A DNA stretch of 64,000 bases from Lactuca virosa (lineage: Eukaryota; Streptophyta; Magnoliopsida; Asterales; Asteraceae). The notes under the pieces were generated by a model. That model saw only the letters and a list, made by a program, of their open reading frames with translations, did no database searches and had not been told where the DNA came from. Location: contig CAKMRJ010005412.1 in NCBI GenBank assembly GCA_928212115.1, forward strand, positions 254,254,322 through 254,318,321, read 5' to 3'. The position numbers and the translations under genes were made by a program. Every line of letters starts with the position of its first letter. The stretch's first letter is position 1. This document shows positions 40,845-52,691 of this stretch, in pieces.

Positions 40845-43286
40845 AGTAACGCCCGTGTTTCAGGGCTAAGCATTTTAGATGATGTAATAGTCTAGGTCAA
40901 CTATTGTAACTCTTTTTGATGTAATAAAGATGAAATATTTTAGTATTATGTGAATTATGTGAATTTATATTCTTATTATTTATTTATAAATGTATAATAA
41001 ATAAAGGATAAAAATAAGCGTCAAAATTAAAGTGTGAGATAAACCCGACATCTCTACATAAAGTTGTAGTGGTCGAATAAAGGATTCCGAAGATATAAAG
41101 AACGCCGAAATCCGAGTTATAACGAAGAAGTTATGACCCGTCAAAGTTTCGCGACGGAACCGGCACGACACCGGGAATCGTAAATAGTGAATTTACGATA
41201 GAGCGACTTTTAGCCTTAGCGATCTAAACGAAAGTCGTAGAAAATGTTAAACCGAGAGCGTCCATAAAAAGAACGCCCAAATCTGACTTCGTATGAGGAA
41301 GTTATGATTTTTCGAAGTTTCGGCTTAGCAGTGTACAACCCGAAGTTCGAATATTAGATCGAGCGGTTTCTAGCGGACACAACCTAAACGAGAATAGAAG
41401 ATTCGTTAATAGTAGTGTAGCGATAAAAAGACAGACAAAAACGGACGTCGAATGAAGAAGTTATGAATTTTTAACGGACCAATCTTGTCCCGGCCTGTTA
41501 AAAATATAAATTTAAAATAAAGTCAAAATTTGCCGACAAAGTCTAAACGAAATTTGTAGAGTACGTTCCCGCCTACGCGTGAATATAAAGAACGTCGAAA
41601 ACGGAGCTCGTATGCTAAAATTATGAATTTTAGAAGTCGGGATGTGAATCTGCAAGATAAGATGACGTGGCCGCATCTGAGCCGTTGCTTGTTGCCCAAG
41701 GCTTCGCTTCGAATTGAGACACGTCGCCTCGCATACGTGCCGCGTAAGAGGGTACGCCCCGCGTTCGGAAATCGGTTGGTCTCGGAAGCTCCACGTCGCC
41801 CCACCGAAGCCGCGCCATCTGTCCCTTTATCCGAACTACGCCCCGCGTAGTGTTGTACGTCCAGCGTACCTCCGAAGGCTCGCGCCTATAAATAGGGTGC
41901 GAGGGCAGCCAACTTCCTCACTCCAAAACCACTTCTTTCTCTCACTAGTTTCTCTCTCTAAGCCCCCTAACCCCCCTAAAGCCTAGGTAAACCCCCTAGC
42001 ACCCGAAGGAAGCCCCGAGGCTCCCGGAGTCTCAAGAAAAAGGGTCTTTCGGTTCGGAAACGCTGCTCCAAGCGAAGCCCGGTTTTCTATAAAACCCGCT
42101 GTAAGTGAGCTACGCCTACGCTATTTTAATATAGCTTTTATTTAATTATAGTAACATTATTAGGACCTTAAAATAATTATTTGGGCTATTATTATGAGTT
42201 ATATAGAGTGTTGTTTAACGCTTATATAATAATAATAATAGCTAGACTATTAATTAGTCGCGGTTAACGTTAGACTAAACCCTAGTGGTATTGATACTAG
42301 GTTTTGTCAAGGGAAAAATTGTTTTGAGATAACGAAGCATTGTCCAAGTGCAGAGTCACAACCTAATCAGGTGAGTGCATAGTTACTTTCATCTTACACA
42401 TAGATATGAAGTATTTTAGATAAATTACGTGCTACGTGTGCATATTATCTGTATACTTGCTATCTATGCTGGATGAACGATTTTATACATGTTTTAAATG
42501 ATTTAAACTGTATATATATATTTTATATCTACAAAATACGTTGGGTAAAGCATGGGTAGATGTAATAGTTGTTGTGTGACAAATAAAATACTGAGAGGCC
42601 TCGTTATAGATGTTATTGATGATCCAGTCATCTAGCGGAGTATAGATGACGACCACAGACTATTCTAAACAGTCCAGTGGAACGCTAGCAGGCTCGCAAC
42701 TTGTAGGTGTTTATTTGAACTGTGTGCTCACCAGCAGTACTCCATCCCCCACATGGTTGCCTTATTTGACATGAATTGCTGAGGAACCCCCGAAGCATGT
42801 GTTGTCACCCCGATGAAAGTCCTTAGACTAGGTCCCTTGTGTTAGATGTTTTAGGGACGTAAAGTGAGGATAACGGGAAGGGGTAATCGGGTTTGTTTGG
42901 TTGATGAAAATAATAAACTTATTTATTGTGGGTTGAAAACCCTATGTGCTCACCAGGCTCCGAAGCCCGACCCACTCAGTTTCTTGTATTACAGGTAGTG
43001 GCGCATGAGCATAGATGTTTGGATGAGAGATAAGGGATTATAGGCATGTAAATATGAAATAATGTAGTAAGGCTTATGTTGTACTGTTTATGCTTTTGAT
43101 CTGTAGCGAACATGACATCCCAAGTCTTTTAATGAAATACATTTCTATGGAAATGCTTTGATAAATCTTTATCAAATTTTGTTTTGGGAACAAATTCGTC
43201 AACTCTTTTATTTAAAATGTTACTCTGGTTTTCAAACAAGATAAACAAAATCGGTCTTTTCTGGCCGTGAAAATGGGGATGTCACA
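40845..43286 (+). mobile_element. A2 3' LTR (2442 bp)
   Basis: Aligns end to end with 9629-12074. The first base is A rather than T (AGTAACGCCC), so the terminal TG is mutated. It ends GATGTCACA, followed by TSD TAGGC. TATAAATA at 41887-41894 follows the TACGC-N3-GCGTA palindrome cluster. Open frames at 41523-41986 are chance. Confidence 0.95.
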
Positions 43287-44246
43287 TAGGCAGCCTCTCC
43301 AAGGTCCTTCATAGCAAAACACTTCCCAAGCCAGGACTTCACCTCCTGAAAAGTTGGGATGTCGTTTCCTATGAGCAGTATGTCATCCACATACAGTACC
43401 AAGAAGCTAACTATGCTCCCACTAGCTCTGACATATACACATGACTCATCTTCACTTCTCGAAAAGCCAAACTCTTTGAATTTCTCATCGAAACAAAGAT
43501 TCCATCTGTGAGGTGCTTGTTTTAATCCATAAATGGATTTCTCAAGCTTACACACTCTATTAGGGTGCTCTGTACTGAGAAAACCCTCTGGATGACTCAT
43601 ATAAACATCCTCAGCTAATTTCCCATTAAGGAAAGCGGTTTTGACATTCATTTGCCATATTTCATAGTCATGAAATGCAACAATGGCTAACATAACCCTA
43701 ATAGATTTAATCTTTGCTACCGGTGAAAAGGTCTCATCATAATCAACTCCCGGAGTTTGAGAAAAACCCTTTGCAACTAGTCACGCCTTATAAGTTTGTA
43801 CATTACCATCCATGTCGGTCTTTCTTCTTGAAGATCCATTTGCACCCGACTGTCTTACGACCTGGTAGATTGTCAACCAAGTTCCAAACCTTATTGTCAT
43901 ACATGGACTGTATCTCGCTGTCCATAGCCTCTTTCCATTTAGCAGTCTCAGGGCCTGCCATGGCTTCCGTGTAGCTGTTAGGTTCATCCAGATTTACCAG
44001 TGTACTATCACTGATAAGTGTATCACCTTCCGCAGTAATATGGAAACCATAGTAATGCTCAGGTGCATTCCTAACTCTCGTGGAACGCCTCAGAGGTACA
44101 GACTCGTCAGTTGGATCAATAGGAATTTCCTCCTCAGTTTGATTGCTAGGGTTTGAGGTTCCTTCACCACTTGACTCTTGAATTTCTTCAAAATCAATTT
44201 GCCTCCCACTGTTTCCTTGGCTTATGAACTCTCTCTCGCGAAAGAC
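43287..44246 (-). pseudogene. D pol: integrase tail and RT N-terminal half
   Basis: On the minus strand, after an integrase tail, comes RT in broken frames. A stretch around 43987-43781 covers the WxxAM...ETMxxN region out of frame. From 43693 the RT reads LAIVAFHDYEIWQMNVKTAF, LNGKLAEDVYMSHPEGF, KLEKSIYGLKQAPHRWNL, ESCVYVRASGSIVSFLVLYV and YVDDILLIGND (active site intact; the first catalytic Asp reads QMNVK, Asp to Asn). It breaks off at 43287 in GEAAY, where A2 is inserted, and continues at 9628. Confidence 0.88.
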
Positions 44247-44807
44247 TCATCTCCTTGCTACAAAGACCACATTATCACTAGGTCTGTAGAAGAGATAACC
44301 AAAGGATCTCTGTGGGTAGCCGATGAAAATACACCTCTCACTTCGAGGTTCGAGCTTATCGTGAGTTTCGCGCCTCAAAAAAGCCTCGCAACCCCAAATC
44401 TTGATGTAGTCCAAGTTGGGAACTTTCCCAGTCCACATCTCATGAGGTGTTTTGGCAACCTTCTTTGTAGGGACTAGATTAAGGATATGGGCGGCAGTCT
44501 CTAAGGCATATCCCCAAAAAGAGATTGGTAGCGAAGCTCGACTCATCATGGAGCAAACCATGTCCAACAAAGTTCGATTACGCCTCTCAGCTACACCATT
44601 CAACTGTGGTGTCCTGGGAGGTGTCAATTGTGAGACAATCCCACACTCCTTAAGATAGTCGAGGAAATCTATACTAAGATACTCACCACCTCGATCGGAT
44701 CGAAGCATCTTAGTGTTCCTGCCCAATTGATTTTCTACTTCCTGTTTAAACTCTTTAAACCTTTCAAAAGTCTCAGACTTATGCTTGATTAAGTATACAT
44801 AACCATA
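44247..44807 (-). pseudogene. D integrase core
   Basis: The minus-strand frame is the same as upstream, separated by a TGA at 44808-44810 (Arg CGA expected in a DDYS-R-YGY motif). It shows KMLRSDRGGEYLSIDFLDYL (second Asp), PPRTPQLNGVAERRNRTLLD (Glu), SLPISFWGYALETAAHILN, TPHEMWTGKVPNLDYIKIWG and IFIGYPQRSFGYLFY. The first Asp (HTDVCGP) lies in the previous segment. Catalytic residues are present. Confidence 0.9.
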
Positions 44808-46001
44808 TCAACTATAATCATCAGTAAAAGTCAGATAATAGCGATTAGCATCCCTTGCGGCGGTTTTGAAGGGTCCACATACATCAGTATGTATAAGGTC
44901 CAATAAACCCTCACCCCTTTCACAAGTACCAGTGAAGGGTGATTTTGTCATTTTCCCAAGCAAACAAGATTCACAAGTATCATCTGATTTTAGGTCAAAT
45001 GATTCCAAAACTCCATCCTTTTGGAGTTGGCCTATGTGTTTCTTGCTTACATGTCCAAGACGACAATGCCACAATGATGTTTTATCCAAGCTAGCAGAAG
45101 AATCAATACACAACACATTATTTCCTAGGTTATATACAACCGACACAGTTTCATACACACCATCACAAGGTGATGCTTTAAAATAAAGAACATTATTAAA
45201 GAAAGCATTAATACTACCAACTTCATTATCAAAAGAAAAGGTAAAACCTTGTTTGTAGAAACCATGAAAAGAAATAACATTCCTCGCCATTTCAGACGAG
45301 TAAACATATTTATTCAAATCTAACTTTAACCTACTATCTAGCAACAAAGTATAAACTCCAATCTTGGTAACAGGTGAAACCTTCCTATTCCCCATGATTA
45401 AGTTTATCTTCCCGTGCTCCACATCCTCACTTCTTCTTAGGCCCTGCACATCAGAACATATGTGAATACCAAAACATGTATCAAGGACCCAAGAGTTAGA
45501 ATATGGTGAGTTATTAGACAATATAGTGTAAATACCTGCATGGGATGGTTTCACTTTCCCATCCTTGACATCCTGCAAGTACTTTGGGCAGTTTCGCTTC
45601 CAGTGCCCCTTATTCTGGCAATAGAAGCAATCAGCATCCTTAGGGATGGCAGAAGGAGTAGCAGAACCACCTTTGGTTCCACTTGATGATGAGCCATCAA
45701 GATATTTTCCCTTGGTACCGTTCGAAGGGTGCTTCCTCTTCTTCCCTTTGCCGTGCCCGATAGCCAAAACAGGGGTTGTTGTAGGAGTAGGAGTAACAAC
45801 CGACTTACCTTTAAGACCACTTTCGGCGGTCTTCAGAAGTCCTTGAAGCTTGATGAGTGTGACTTCCTCCTTGTTCATGTGGTATGTGATGCGGAATTGA
45901 TCATAACACGAGGGTAAGGAGTGCAAAATGATATCAATTGCCAACTCCTCTAGGAAGTTCACATTCAGTTTCAGCAAACGGTCCACATACCTTTGCATTT
46001 T
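44808..46001 (-). pseudogene. D gag C-terminus, protease and integrase zinc domain
   Basis: From 45998 the minus strand covers the second half of gag (MQRYVDRLLKLNVNFLEELA; YHMNKEEVTLIKLQGLLKTA), a basic region, one zinc knuckle (CFYCQNKGHWKRNC), a protease motif SWVLDTCFGIHICS (normally DTG; here DTC, probably inactive), then SLWHCRLGHVSKKHIGQLQK with CESCLLGKMTKSPF (H-H-C-C zinc site) and LLDLIHTDVCGPFK (first Asp of the integrase). It ends at TGA 44808-44810. A TAG at 46002-46004 separates it, in frame, from the first half of gag. Confidence 0.9.
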
Positions 46002-46426
46002 CTACATGTGGCCCATGGTGGGTTCACCATCCTTCATACAGGTTGTTATCATGGAGGAGATTATTTCATACCACTCTTGACGAGCACTCTGATGGTACCT
46101 TTCCATTAAGTCCTGGTGCATCTCAAAAGGGTAATAGTCCTCATAGGACTTTTGGAGCTCGGCTGTCATTGTGGCCATCATGATGCATGCCACTTTGGTG
46201 GCATCTCTCTCATGTGTCCTGTATTCAGCGATCTCCTCAGGAGTAACACTAGTATCATCGAGTTCCTTAAGCTCCTTATCGAGGACATATTCCTTGTCCT
46301 CGTAACGAGTGACCATCCTGATGTTCCGGATCCAATCCATAAAGTTGGAACCATCGAAGATGACTCTCCCACAAAGGTTCCTAGATTCTTTTGAGATTCA
46401 TTGAACTTTTCAATGGCATGTTTCAA
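46002..46426 (-). pseudogene. D gag N-terminal half
   Basis: Two overlapping minus-strand frames hold the start of a Copia gag: one from 46426 (KHAIEKFNESQKNLGTFVGE) and, after a shift near 46345, one from 46340 (MDWIRNIRMVTRYEDKEYVL; ACIMMATMTAELQKSYEDYY; YHQSARQEWYEIISSMITTC). This is the DUF4219/UBN2-like capsid. It ends at a TAG, 46002-46004, which continues in frame to the next segment. Confidence 0.8.
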
Positions 46427-47660
46427 TCTCGGTTGTGCCCTTCAGGTTTTGTGACTGGGATGCCGAGGATCACAAAACAAGGTTTGAATAACCATGCAAA
46501 TTTACTTGGTACCCTTAATATTATCACCTAATCAATGTGCCGGTTAACCATACGCGCTCCACCGATCTGTGATAAACATTAAGTCACCCTTTTTTATCCT
46601 TACTAGTCCAAGTTAGTGTGCCGGTTAACCACACACGCTCCACCAACGACTTGGTAAGGTACAAAGTGTGAATTTCATGGGTTAGCACCATTTTCACATT
46701 TTCCTAAAGTAACTAAGATTGGGAATTTATAAAAACATTTAGTTACTTTATAATAATCATTATACTTTTAGTGAGAATTTAAAGTCATTGTCCTACCCGT
46801 TCGGCTAACGACCCTCCACTGATCAAGGAAGCGGTGGGTAAGAATGGACACCCATTAAGATGCCATTTTATAGGCAACAACCTTATACCCCCTTATAGAC
46901 CGGCTTCGTGAATGAGGCCTACTAACGGTAAAACGACTTGATCTTATACATATATATAAATATTAACCATTAATCTTATAATAGTATAAGGGTTGGATTA
47001 TAACTTTTAAAAACCTAAGGGTTGGAATTAAAGTGTGTGTGACTTTACAAATTCCAAAACTTGAGGGCAAGTTTTGAAACTATTCAAAACTTTTCATTTC
47101 ATAACTTATGAGTTAATGGTTCATAAAAGTGAAGACTCTTCATTTTTATGTAACTTATGTGTTTTAAATATACATTAAAGAAAGTGACCTTTGGAAATCC
47201 ATAACTTGAGGACAAATTATGGATTCCATTAAAACACATAATTGATCAAGAATTAATCATTAAACAATTTAGCAAGTAATTCCTATGATCTAACAATAAC
47301 TCATAAGAACATGAATATCATATCAAAACTTCAAGAATCATATGAACACATATAAACATGGAATTTTGATATAATCCATTGTAAATGGATTAGCACAGCC
47401 ATTACACCATCTAAAACAGGTTTTAAAACATCAAAACAGTTTAAGGTAATGTTTCTAGTCCATTTCCAGCAGCAAAAGTCGAAAAATTGTAGGCAGAGCC
47501 TCCTACTCGTCGAGTGCAGTAACCTACTCGACGAGTAGGATGAATTTGTGCTTGGACTCGTCGAGTCCCCCACATGGACTCGACGAGTCCACTGTCCAGA
47601 CAGTTTAATTTTTCAATTTTTTTCACAATTTGCATCAACTATTCAAGAAAACAATCCTAA
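46427..47660 (-). other. D leader between PBS and gag
   Basis: About 1.2 kb, AT-rich, no recognised protein. Near the PBS it carries four ACTCG(A/T)CGAGT palindromes (47505-47588). Confidence 0.6.
47505..47588. repeat. Four ACTCG(A/T)CGAGT palindromes in the D leader
   Basis: Copies at 47505-47515, 47526-47536, 47556-47566 and 47578-47588. The same 11-mer is dispersed in the LTR of the Gypsy element B. Confidence 0.9.
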
Positions 47661-47672
47661 GCTCTGATACCA
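47661..47672 (-). other. D primer binding site
   Basis: The minus strand reads TGGTATCAGAGC, an exact initiator tRNA-Met complement, one base from the 5' LTR. Confidence 0.92.
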
Positions 47673-47673
47673 C

Positions 47674-48439
47674 TGATGGGGTTTCAGCATCCTAACACTC
47701 CTATGGTGTACATGCAACCCTAGAAACCTTGGATCTATGTTTTACTATGAATACATGCAAATTTGTTTTTCCAAGGTTCATAACCTATCTAGCATGGCAT
47801 GGGGTACTTTAAACATAAAAAGCTAGAATAATTGCATACCTTTTCAATAGTGAGTTGATTCCTTGGAGTTTGAGATCCAAGCACCAATAATGTGGATGCC
47901 TCAAATGGAAATCACAAATCACCACAAAATTGGAAAAACTATGAGAGTGTATGTTTTCTTGTAGAAATCGGCCACCTTTCTTTCACACACCACTAGCACC
48001 ATTTCAAGCATCATAAGCTCCTTTATATAGCGTGGAGGATTAGCGTTACATCCATGTAAACCCTAATACCCATGACTCTTCCTTTCCAAGGATCCATGGG
48101 TTAAAAGCTCCATGGACTATCCATGGACTCCCATGCATGCCAAGCCCATTCCAAATGAGTATTAGCCCACACTTATATAAATACAAGAGCCTATATTTAA
48201 TTAGTCACCTTTTTTATCACCAAATTATATCTAAATTAATTTATGATCAATACTAATTAAATAATATGATTTCATATTAATATATTATAACCTATAATAT
48301 ATTAACAAATCATAAACATACAATTCTCAAAGGTTTAACCATACAAATAGTTCAGGTGAAGTGCAACCCAAATGGACCATGCTGGGTCGGGTCAAGTATA
48401 TACCAAATAAAGTTATGGACTTAGACACCTTATCCAACA
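47674..48439 (-). mobile_element. D 5' LTR (766 bp)
   Basis: Pair of 7135-7889. Minus-strand TATATAAA at 48029-48022. It has an extra 11 bp near 48118 (a duplicated CCATGGACTAT-type segment). Confidence 0.92.
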
Positions 48440-48868
48440 AATAATTCTTCACTATTAACTTGTTCAGCTCACGGTAGTTAATACACATCCTGTGAGAACC
48501 ATAATTCTTTTTCACAAAAAAAAAAATCGATGCTCCCCAGGGTGAACTACTCGGCATGATAAAGCCCTTGTTTAACAGCTCATGCAACTGTGTAGATAAC
48601 TCCTGCATCTCAGGTGGTGCTAACCGATAGGGCGCCTTGGCTATCGGAGCCGCTCCTGGTACCAAATCAATCCGAAACTCGACTTGCCTCACTGGAGACA
48701 ATCCAGGCAATTCCTCAAGGAATACATCGGGATACTCCAGGACAACTAGCACATTATCAACCATCTTCTTTCCTTCCTCTCGAGTATCCAACACATAAGC
48801 CACAAGACCAGAATAACCTTAGTGAAGATACCTCCTGCTCTCGCAGCTGAACAAAGAGCGGGTCTGAT
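48440..48868 (-). pseudogene. C pol: protease-RT linker and start of RT
   Basis: The minus strand reads VVLEYPDVFLEELPGLSPVRQ, VEFRIDLVPGAAPIAKAPYR, LAPPEMQELSTQLHELLNKG, FIMPSSSPWGASIFF and CINYRELNKLIVKN, the usual entry into Gypsy RT. D interrupts it at 48440 and RT continues at 7134. An A-run near 48523 (FFFVKKN) and a changed linker suggest slippage. The last part of the open frame, past 48440, is D sequence. Confidence 0.88.
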
Positions 48869-49380
48869 CTAACCACCATCACCTTGAATAACTAGTTCTC
48901 CCCCACTTGGCGTTTGAACTCGAACAAACTGGTGCTTGCAGTCAATCATTTCCCCATTAGGGCTCAACCAATCAATCCATACGATAACCTTGCTCTCGTG
49001 CAATGGAATATGAACTAAGTCAATCAGATAGCTCTCTTGAAATAACTCTAGAGTACAACCCCAATGAACTCTCGACACTCTCACTTGACGATCATCGATA
49101 ATCTCAACCTCTAGTGGATAATCAAGCTCTCCCGGAGCATCATCAAATCACTTGTTGAGAGCAATAGATACAAATTATCGGGTGGCACCCGAATAAAAAA
49201 GGACCAAGGCCGGAACATCGTTCACTAGGAATGTCCCTATAATACCACATACAATAAGCATAAAGAATAAAACAATGAATAAGATAGAGATAAGATACAT
49301 ACTCGTAACCACATCAGGTGCTACATGAGCCTCCTCGGCTATCAGCTGGAACGCTCGAATCCTCACAACTGGCACCTCCG
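48869..49380 (-). pseudogene. C aspartic protease, broken
   Basis: Two minus-strand pieces: 49375-49175 reads GTFLVNDVPALVLFYSGATR (normally DSGATR; here YSGA, catalytic Asp lost). 49084-48869 holds LIDLVHIPLHESKVIVWIDW, then LSPNGEMIDCKHQFVRVQTP, the second half (normally GMDWL). A hydrophobic insertion (IFLFIVLFFMLIV-like, about 49215-49300) interrupts the first part and looks like a small insertion or intron-like stretch. Stops lie between the pieces. Confidence 0.75.
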
Positions 49381-50480
49381 CCTTGCCCTAACGGCCGTCA
49401 GCGATCCTCAATGTCGTTGGAACGGGTGCTAACACCGCTCCTACTGTCAAACTCGGGTAATCGGCCTTCTTGTGGCCCCTTTGATGGCAATGGAAGCAAA
49501 TCAGACTCGATCCCTTAGTGGTGGTTGTGGCAGTGCAATCCCTGTTGTAGTGACCAGTCTTGCCACACTTCAAGCAGCCAGAACCACCCTCCCTGCAAAC
49601 CCCTTCATGCATCTTGACATGCTTTCCGTAGCGGATCTGACCCTACTAGCCCCTCAATCGAGAATCAAAAACATTAGGCTTCTTCGCCGATCCCTATGAT
49701 AACTGAGCCTGAACCGACTCCCTCTTCCTCATAATCTCTAAATCAATCTCCCATTCCCGTGCCCTCGCTATCCTATCCTCCAAGGTCCTGTAGCTGGACA
49801 TGCTCACAAATTCGTGTATCTCATCCTTCAGCATATCATGATATTTCACCTTCTTTATCTCCTCGTCCGCTAAATACTGCGGAACAAGTAAAGCCTTCTT
49901 ACGGAACATGACGGTGATCCCCGCCATAGTCTCAGTGGTTTGGCGAAGGTCCTAAAACTCCCTCGTCAACTGCTGAACCTCGATCACCGGTGGAAACTCA
50001 GCCCTGAATCTCGTCACAAAATCATCCTATGTCATCGTCTCAACAGACTCGCCTCACAAGGTATGGTCTACCTCCTCCCACCAATCACGAGCTTTGTCTT
50101 TCAAAAGACAGGATGCAAATCTGACCTTCGACCCATCGAGGTAGAAGCTAGTCCAGAAAGCATTCATGATGCCCTCCAACCATCGCCTGCTAACAATGGG
50201 GTTTTTCCTGAAGAACTTAGGAGCCCCACATACATGGAACTCTCAAAAAGTAAGAGTGCATGCTCCCACCAAAGCCACCATCTCTGTACGAAATGCGCCC
50301 AGATGCTCATCCAAAATCACGATAATTCCTTCCTTGATCGTACCAAAGATTACAGGAGTCTGCTCTAGAATACTGCGGGTAATCTCAGAGGAGATGATAT
50401 CTTGCACTCGCTCATCATTTGGATCGGCCCCAGAGCCTGGACCCAATCCATCACCAGAACCAGAACCTCCTCAAGTAACC
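49381..50480 (-). pseudogene. C gag
   Basis: Minus-strand pieces in gag order: 50446-50243 (DPNDERVQDIISSEITRSIL; EQTPVIFGTIKEGIIVILDE), a capsid centre in broken frames (50240-49930; a DDFVTRFRAEF-type stretch near 50000), 49927-49694 (FRKKALLVPQYLADEEIKKV; YHDMLKDEIHEFVSMSSYRT; IARAREWEIDLEIMRKRESV), and zinc knuckles at 49612-49388 (CLKCGKTGHYNRDC intact; CFHCHQRGHKKADYP, last Cys lost). Several frameshifts and stops. Gypsy (Retrotrans_gag) family. Confidence 0.85.
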
Positions 50481-51296
50481 ACCATACTAAAAAATAAACA
50501 ATACAAATCATCAGAAAACACTCGAATAGTCCCACACCCTGCAAGTTCCTTAGTATCCTCGTAAGTTCCCTTGACTCGAGTACATATCATGTTCTTTCAC
50601 TAGTACATGCCCAATACTACCTTCCATACCTATCCGTACTTTCATCAAGGGTCACCCTGATTCTCCTAAGTGAATCTATTGCTACCAAACATTCACCAAT
50701 CTTGCTAAAAAACACATCCTGGCATGCTAACATATTTCCTAGTTTCTCCTAGGATTCCCTTCATTCCCCTCTCTGCCATCAGCTGCAAAATAAACTCCCA
50801 CTAACACTCGCTAACTATCTTATGAATATAATTACATGCAACAGATACTAGATAATTCTTTGACTGCAAGGTCTCACACTACAACGGTTGGAATCAAACA
50901 AGAGTTGCGGAATAGAGTTAAACATAACCTTCTAAAACTATCTATCCATGTAACATGTAACCTAACATATTCTCTTAATAGTTAACTAATATTAATGGGG
51001 GGTCTCTAAAAGAAAAAAGAAAGCACCATTCGAGCGTTGATTTATCTAAACTAATACATCGCCCTAACTGGAAATCCTACCCTTCCAACCCTACAACCCA
51101 TACTAGCATGAAATTCTAAAGGCTCATCCAACAGGCATACAAAGGCATCTCTCCTAACATTATATCATGCAACTCTGAGCAGATCCTTAACCCTAATCTA
51201 GCATGCTATACACATATACACATACTAAAACACATAAACATGCATGGGTATTTTGGGAAATACTTACTTGATCTCGGTAGATTGCATGCATCACAC
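50481..51296 (-). other. C leader
   Basis: About 0.8 kb between gag and the probable LTR end. No clear PBS: I searched for the complement of TGGTATCAGAGC and found only weak matches (near 51270). No gene seen. Confidence 0.5.
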
Positions 51297-52691
51297 CCCC
51301 TTTTCTTTATAAAAAAACCCCTTTTGAAAATTTATCATTTCCTTAGTTTGAGTTCAGACACACTCGAAAGCCTATCAAAGTATAAAGATATATCAAACAG
51401 TTTTCAGAGTACAAAACAAGTCATAAAATGCAGAACACGGGTGGATGCGATGCAATCACGTCGAGCTCTTCCCTTTGGAACTGGAAGTACCGGAAACATA
51501 AACATAAACCATAAGCACAATGCTTAGTGAGTTCCCCAAAATACCACACACCATACATACATCGGGCCTTGCTCGACATTCATCGGGCGTCGCCTGGCAC
51601 TCATCGGGCCCCGCTCGGTTAACAGGCTCGCCCGCAACATATCGTGGGCCCCGCCCAACATATATAGCGGTCCCTGACCGACATATATACAAACACATGA
51701 AAGAGTAACAAAGACAACTAGCATCTTACAAACATAATCCAATGGGACGACATTGGTGCCTTTGACCCCCAAGTATATTGAAGAGACTCACTTCAATCAA
51801 TCAACGAATAGATGTTACACACAAGTTGTTGGTGCTGAAGTATCACCCACTAACATAACCAAAAACAAACCCTAATTAGCTATTAAGGCAATTATACCAA
51901 CTTATCAAGTCCGGAATACCATGACAAAATCCTTATTTGGGCAAAAGATCATTTTGCCCTTCCAAGTCCTAAACCCTCATAGTTTACCAAAAGTTAAAAT
52001 GGTCAAAAAGCCAACGGTCTACCTTGTTGACCTATGCGATGTGTACTCAAGCTCTAAGTTGGGCATAGAGTCTTACTCCAGAAAATGGGTGGAAATCAGG
52101 CTACGCACTATGTAACCCAGATTACGCCCTAAGTAACCATGGTGTTTTCCGACTTCCACTTTAAGGTCTTAATACCTTAAGACCAGACATCCAATTCTCA
52201 AATTTGGACCTAATAGATGTCTTAACTGATAAAGTCACAAACTTTATGCCTTTCCATGGTTCAAAAGATTATAAAACCTAACCCTAAGTCCAAAGACCAC
52301 TCAAAAGCTTAAGATGTCTTTCATGAATGGATGGGAATGCCCAGGTTCCTATTTTTATGACTCCCCAAACTCAAATACAACAAAATATGGTGCTCAAAGG
52401 TATGGAGTAGCTCATACTCCATAAAACCAAAGTCTTGGGACCAAAAGCATAACAAACCATGAACCAAATCAAGATCTAAGAAAATAAAACATAAAGGTTC
52501 AAGCTTTATACCTTCTGGAGGTGAATGGTGAAATACAAAGTCTGGATCTTCAAGCTTGATGCCTTCCAATGCTTCTCCAAAGAACTCACCTCTTCACAAA
52601 ACACACAAAAATCACACTAAGGCCTTAAACTCTCATAAATGGGGTTGGGATTTTGAGAGGACTGATGAAGAGGGTTGAGGCTGGTGGTAAG
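51297..52691 (-). mobile_element. C 5' LTR, partial, interrupted by I
   Basis: Minus-strand sequence with blocks like those of the B LTR: CTCACTAAGC near 51533-51524, a run of 28-31-bp degenerate repeats containing TCGGGC/GGGCCC at about 51560-51680, and GGCACCAATGTCG at 51759-51747. Left boundary is approximate: the minus strand reads GGGGGTGTGATGCA near 51300. The right boundary is the start of I at 52692. The rest of the LTR lies beyond I and outside the window. The 82-codon frame at 52321-52569 is inside the LTR and probably chance. Confidence 0.6.

Larger units (their letters stand above)
9629..43286 (+). mobile_element. A2: plus-strand Ty3/Gypsy element, split by E
   Basis: A2 has LTRs of 2446 and 2442 bp, PBS, gag-pol, polypurine tract and a perfect 5-bp TSD (TAGGC). 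E (16385-40237) is inserted in its integrase. Without E and one TSD copy it measures 9800 bp, a normal size for a plant Gypsy element. Domain order is gag, protease, RT, RNase H, integrase. It has inactivating changes throughout (see gag-pol). Confidence 0.95.
7135..48439 (-). mobile_element. D: minus-strand Ty1/Copia element, split by A2
   Basis: D has two LTRs (7135-7889 and 47674-48439), a primer binding site beside the right LTR, a polypurine tract beside the left LTR, and gag-protease-integrase-RT-RNase H in Copia order on the minus strand. It is interrupted by A2 (9629-43286). Without A2 and one TSD copy, D is about 7.6 kb. The flanking 5-mers are AACAG (7130-7134) and AATAA (48440-48444): three of five bases match and both mismatches are transitions. 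Using one copy keeps the RT frame of C open across the junction. I therefore read them as a decayed target duplication. Confidence 0.9.

Noticed and set aside
52321..52569. Minus-strand 82-codon frame in the C LTR, considered as a small gene
   Set aside because: It lies in an LTR, resembles the corresponding non-coding part of B only as DNA, and has no known domain.
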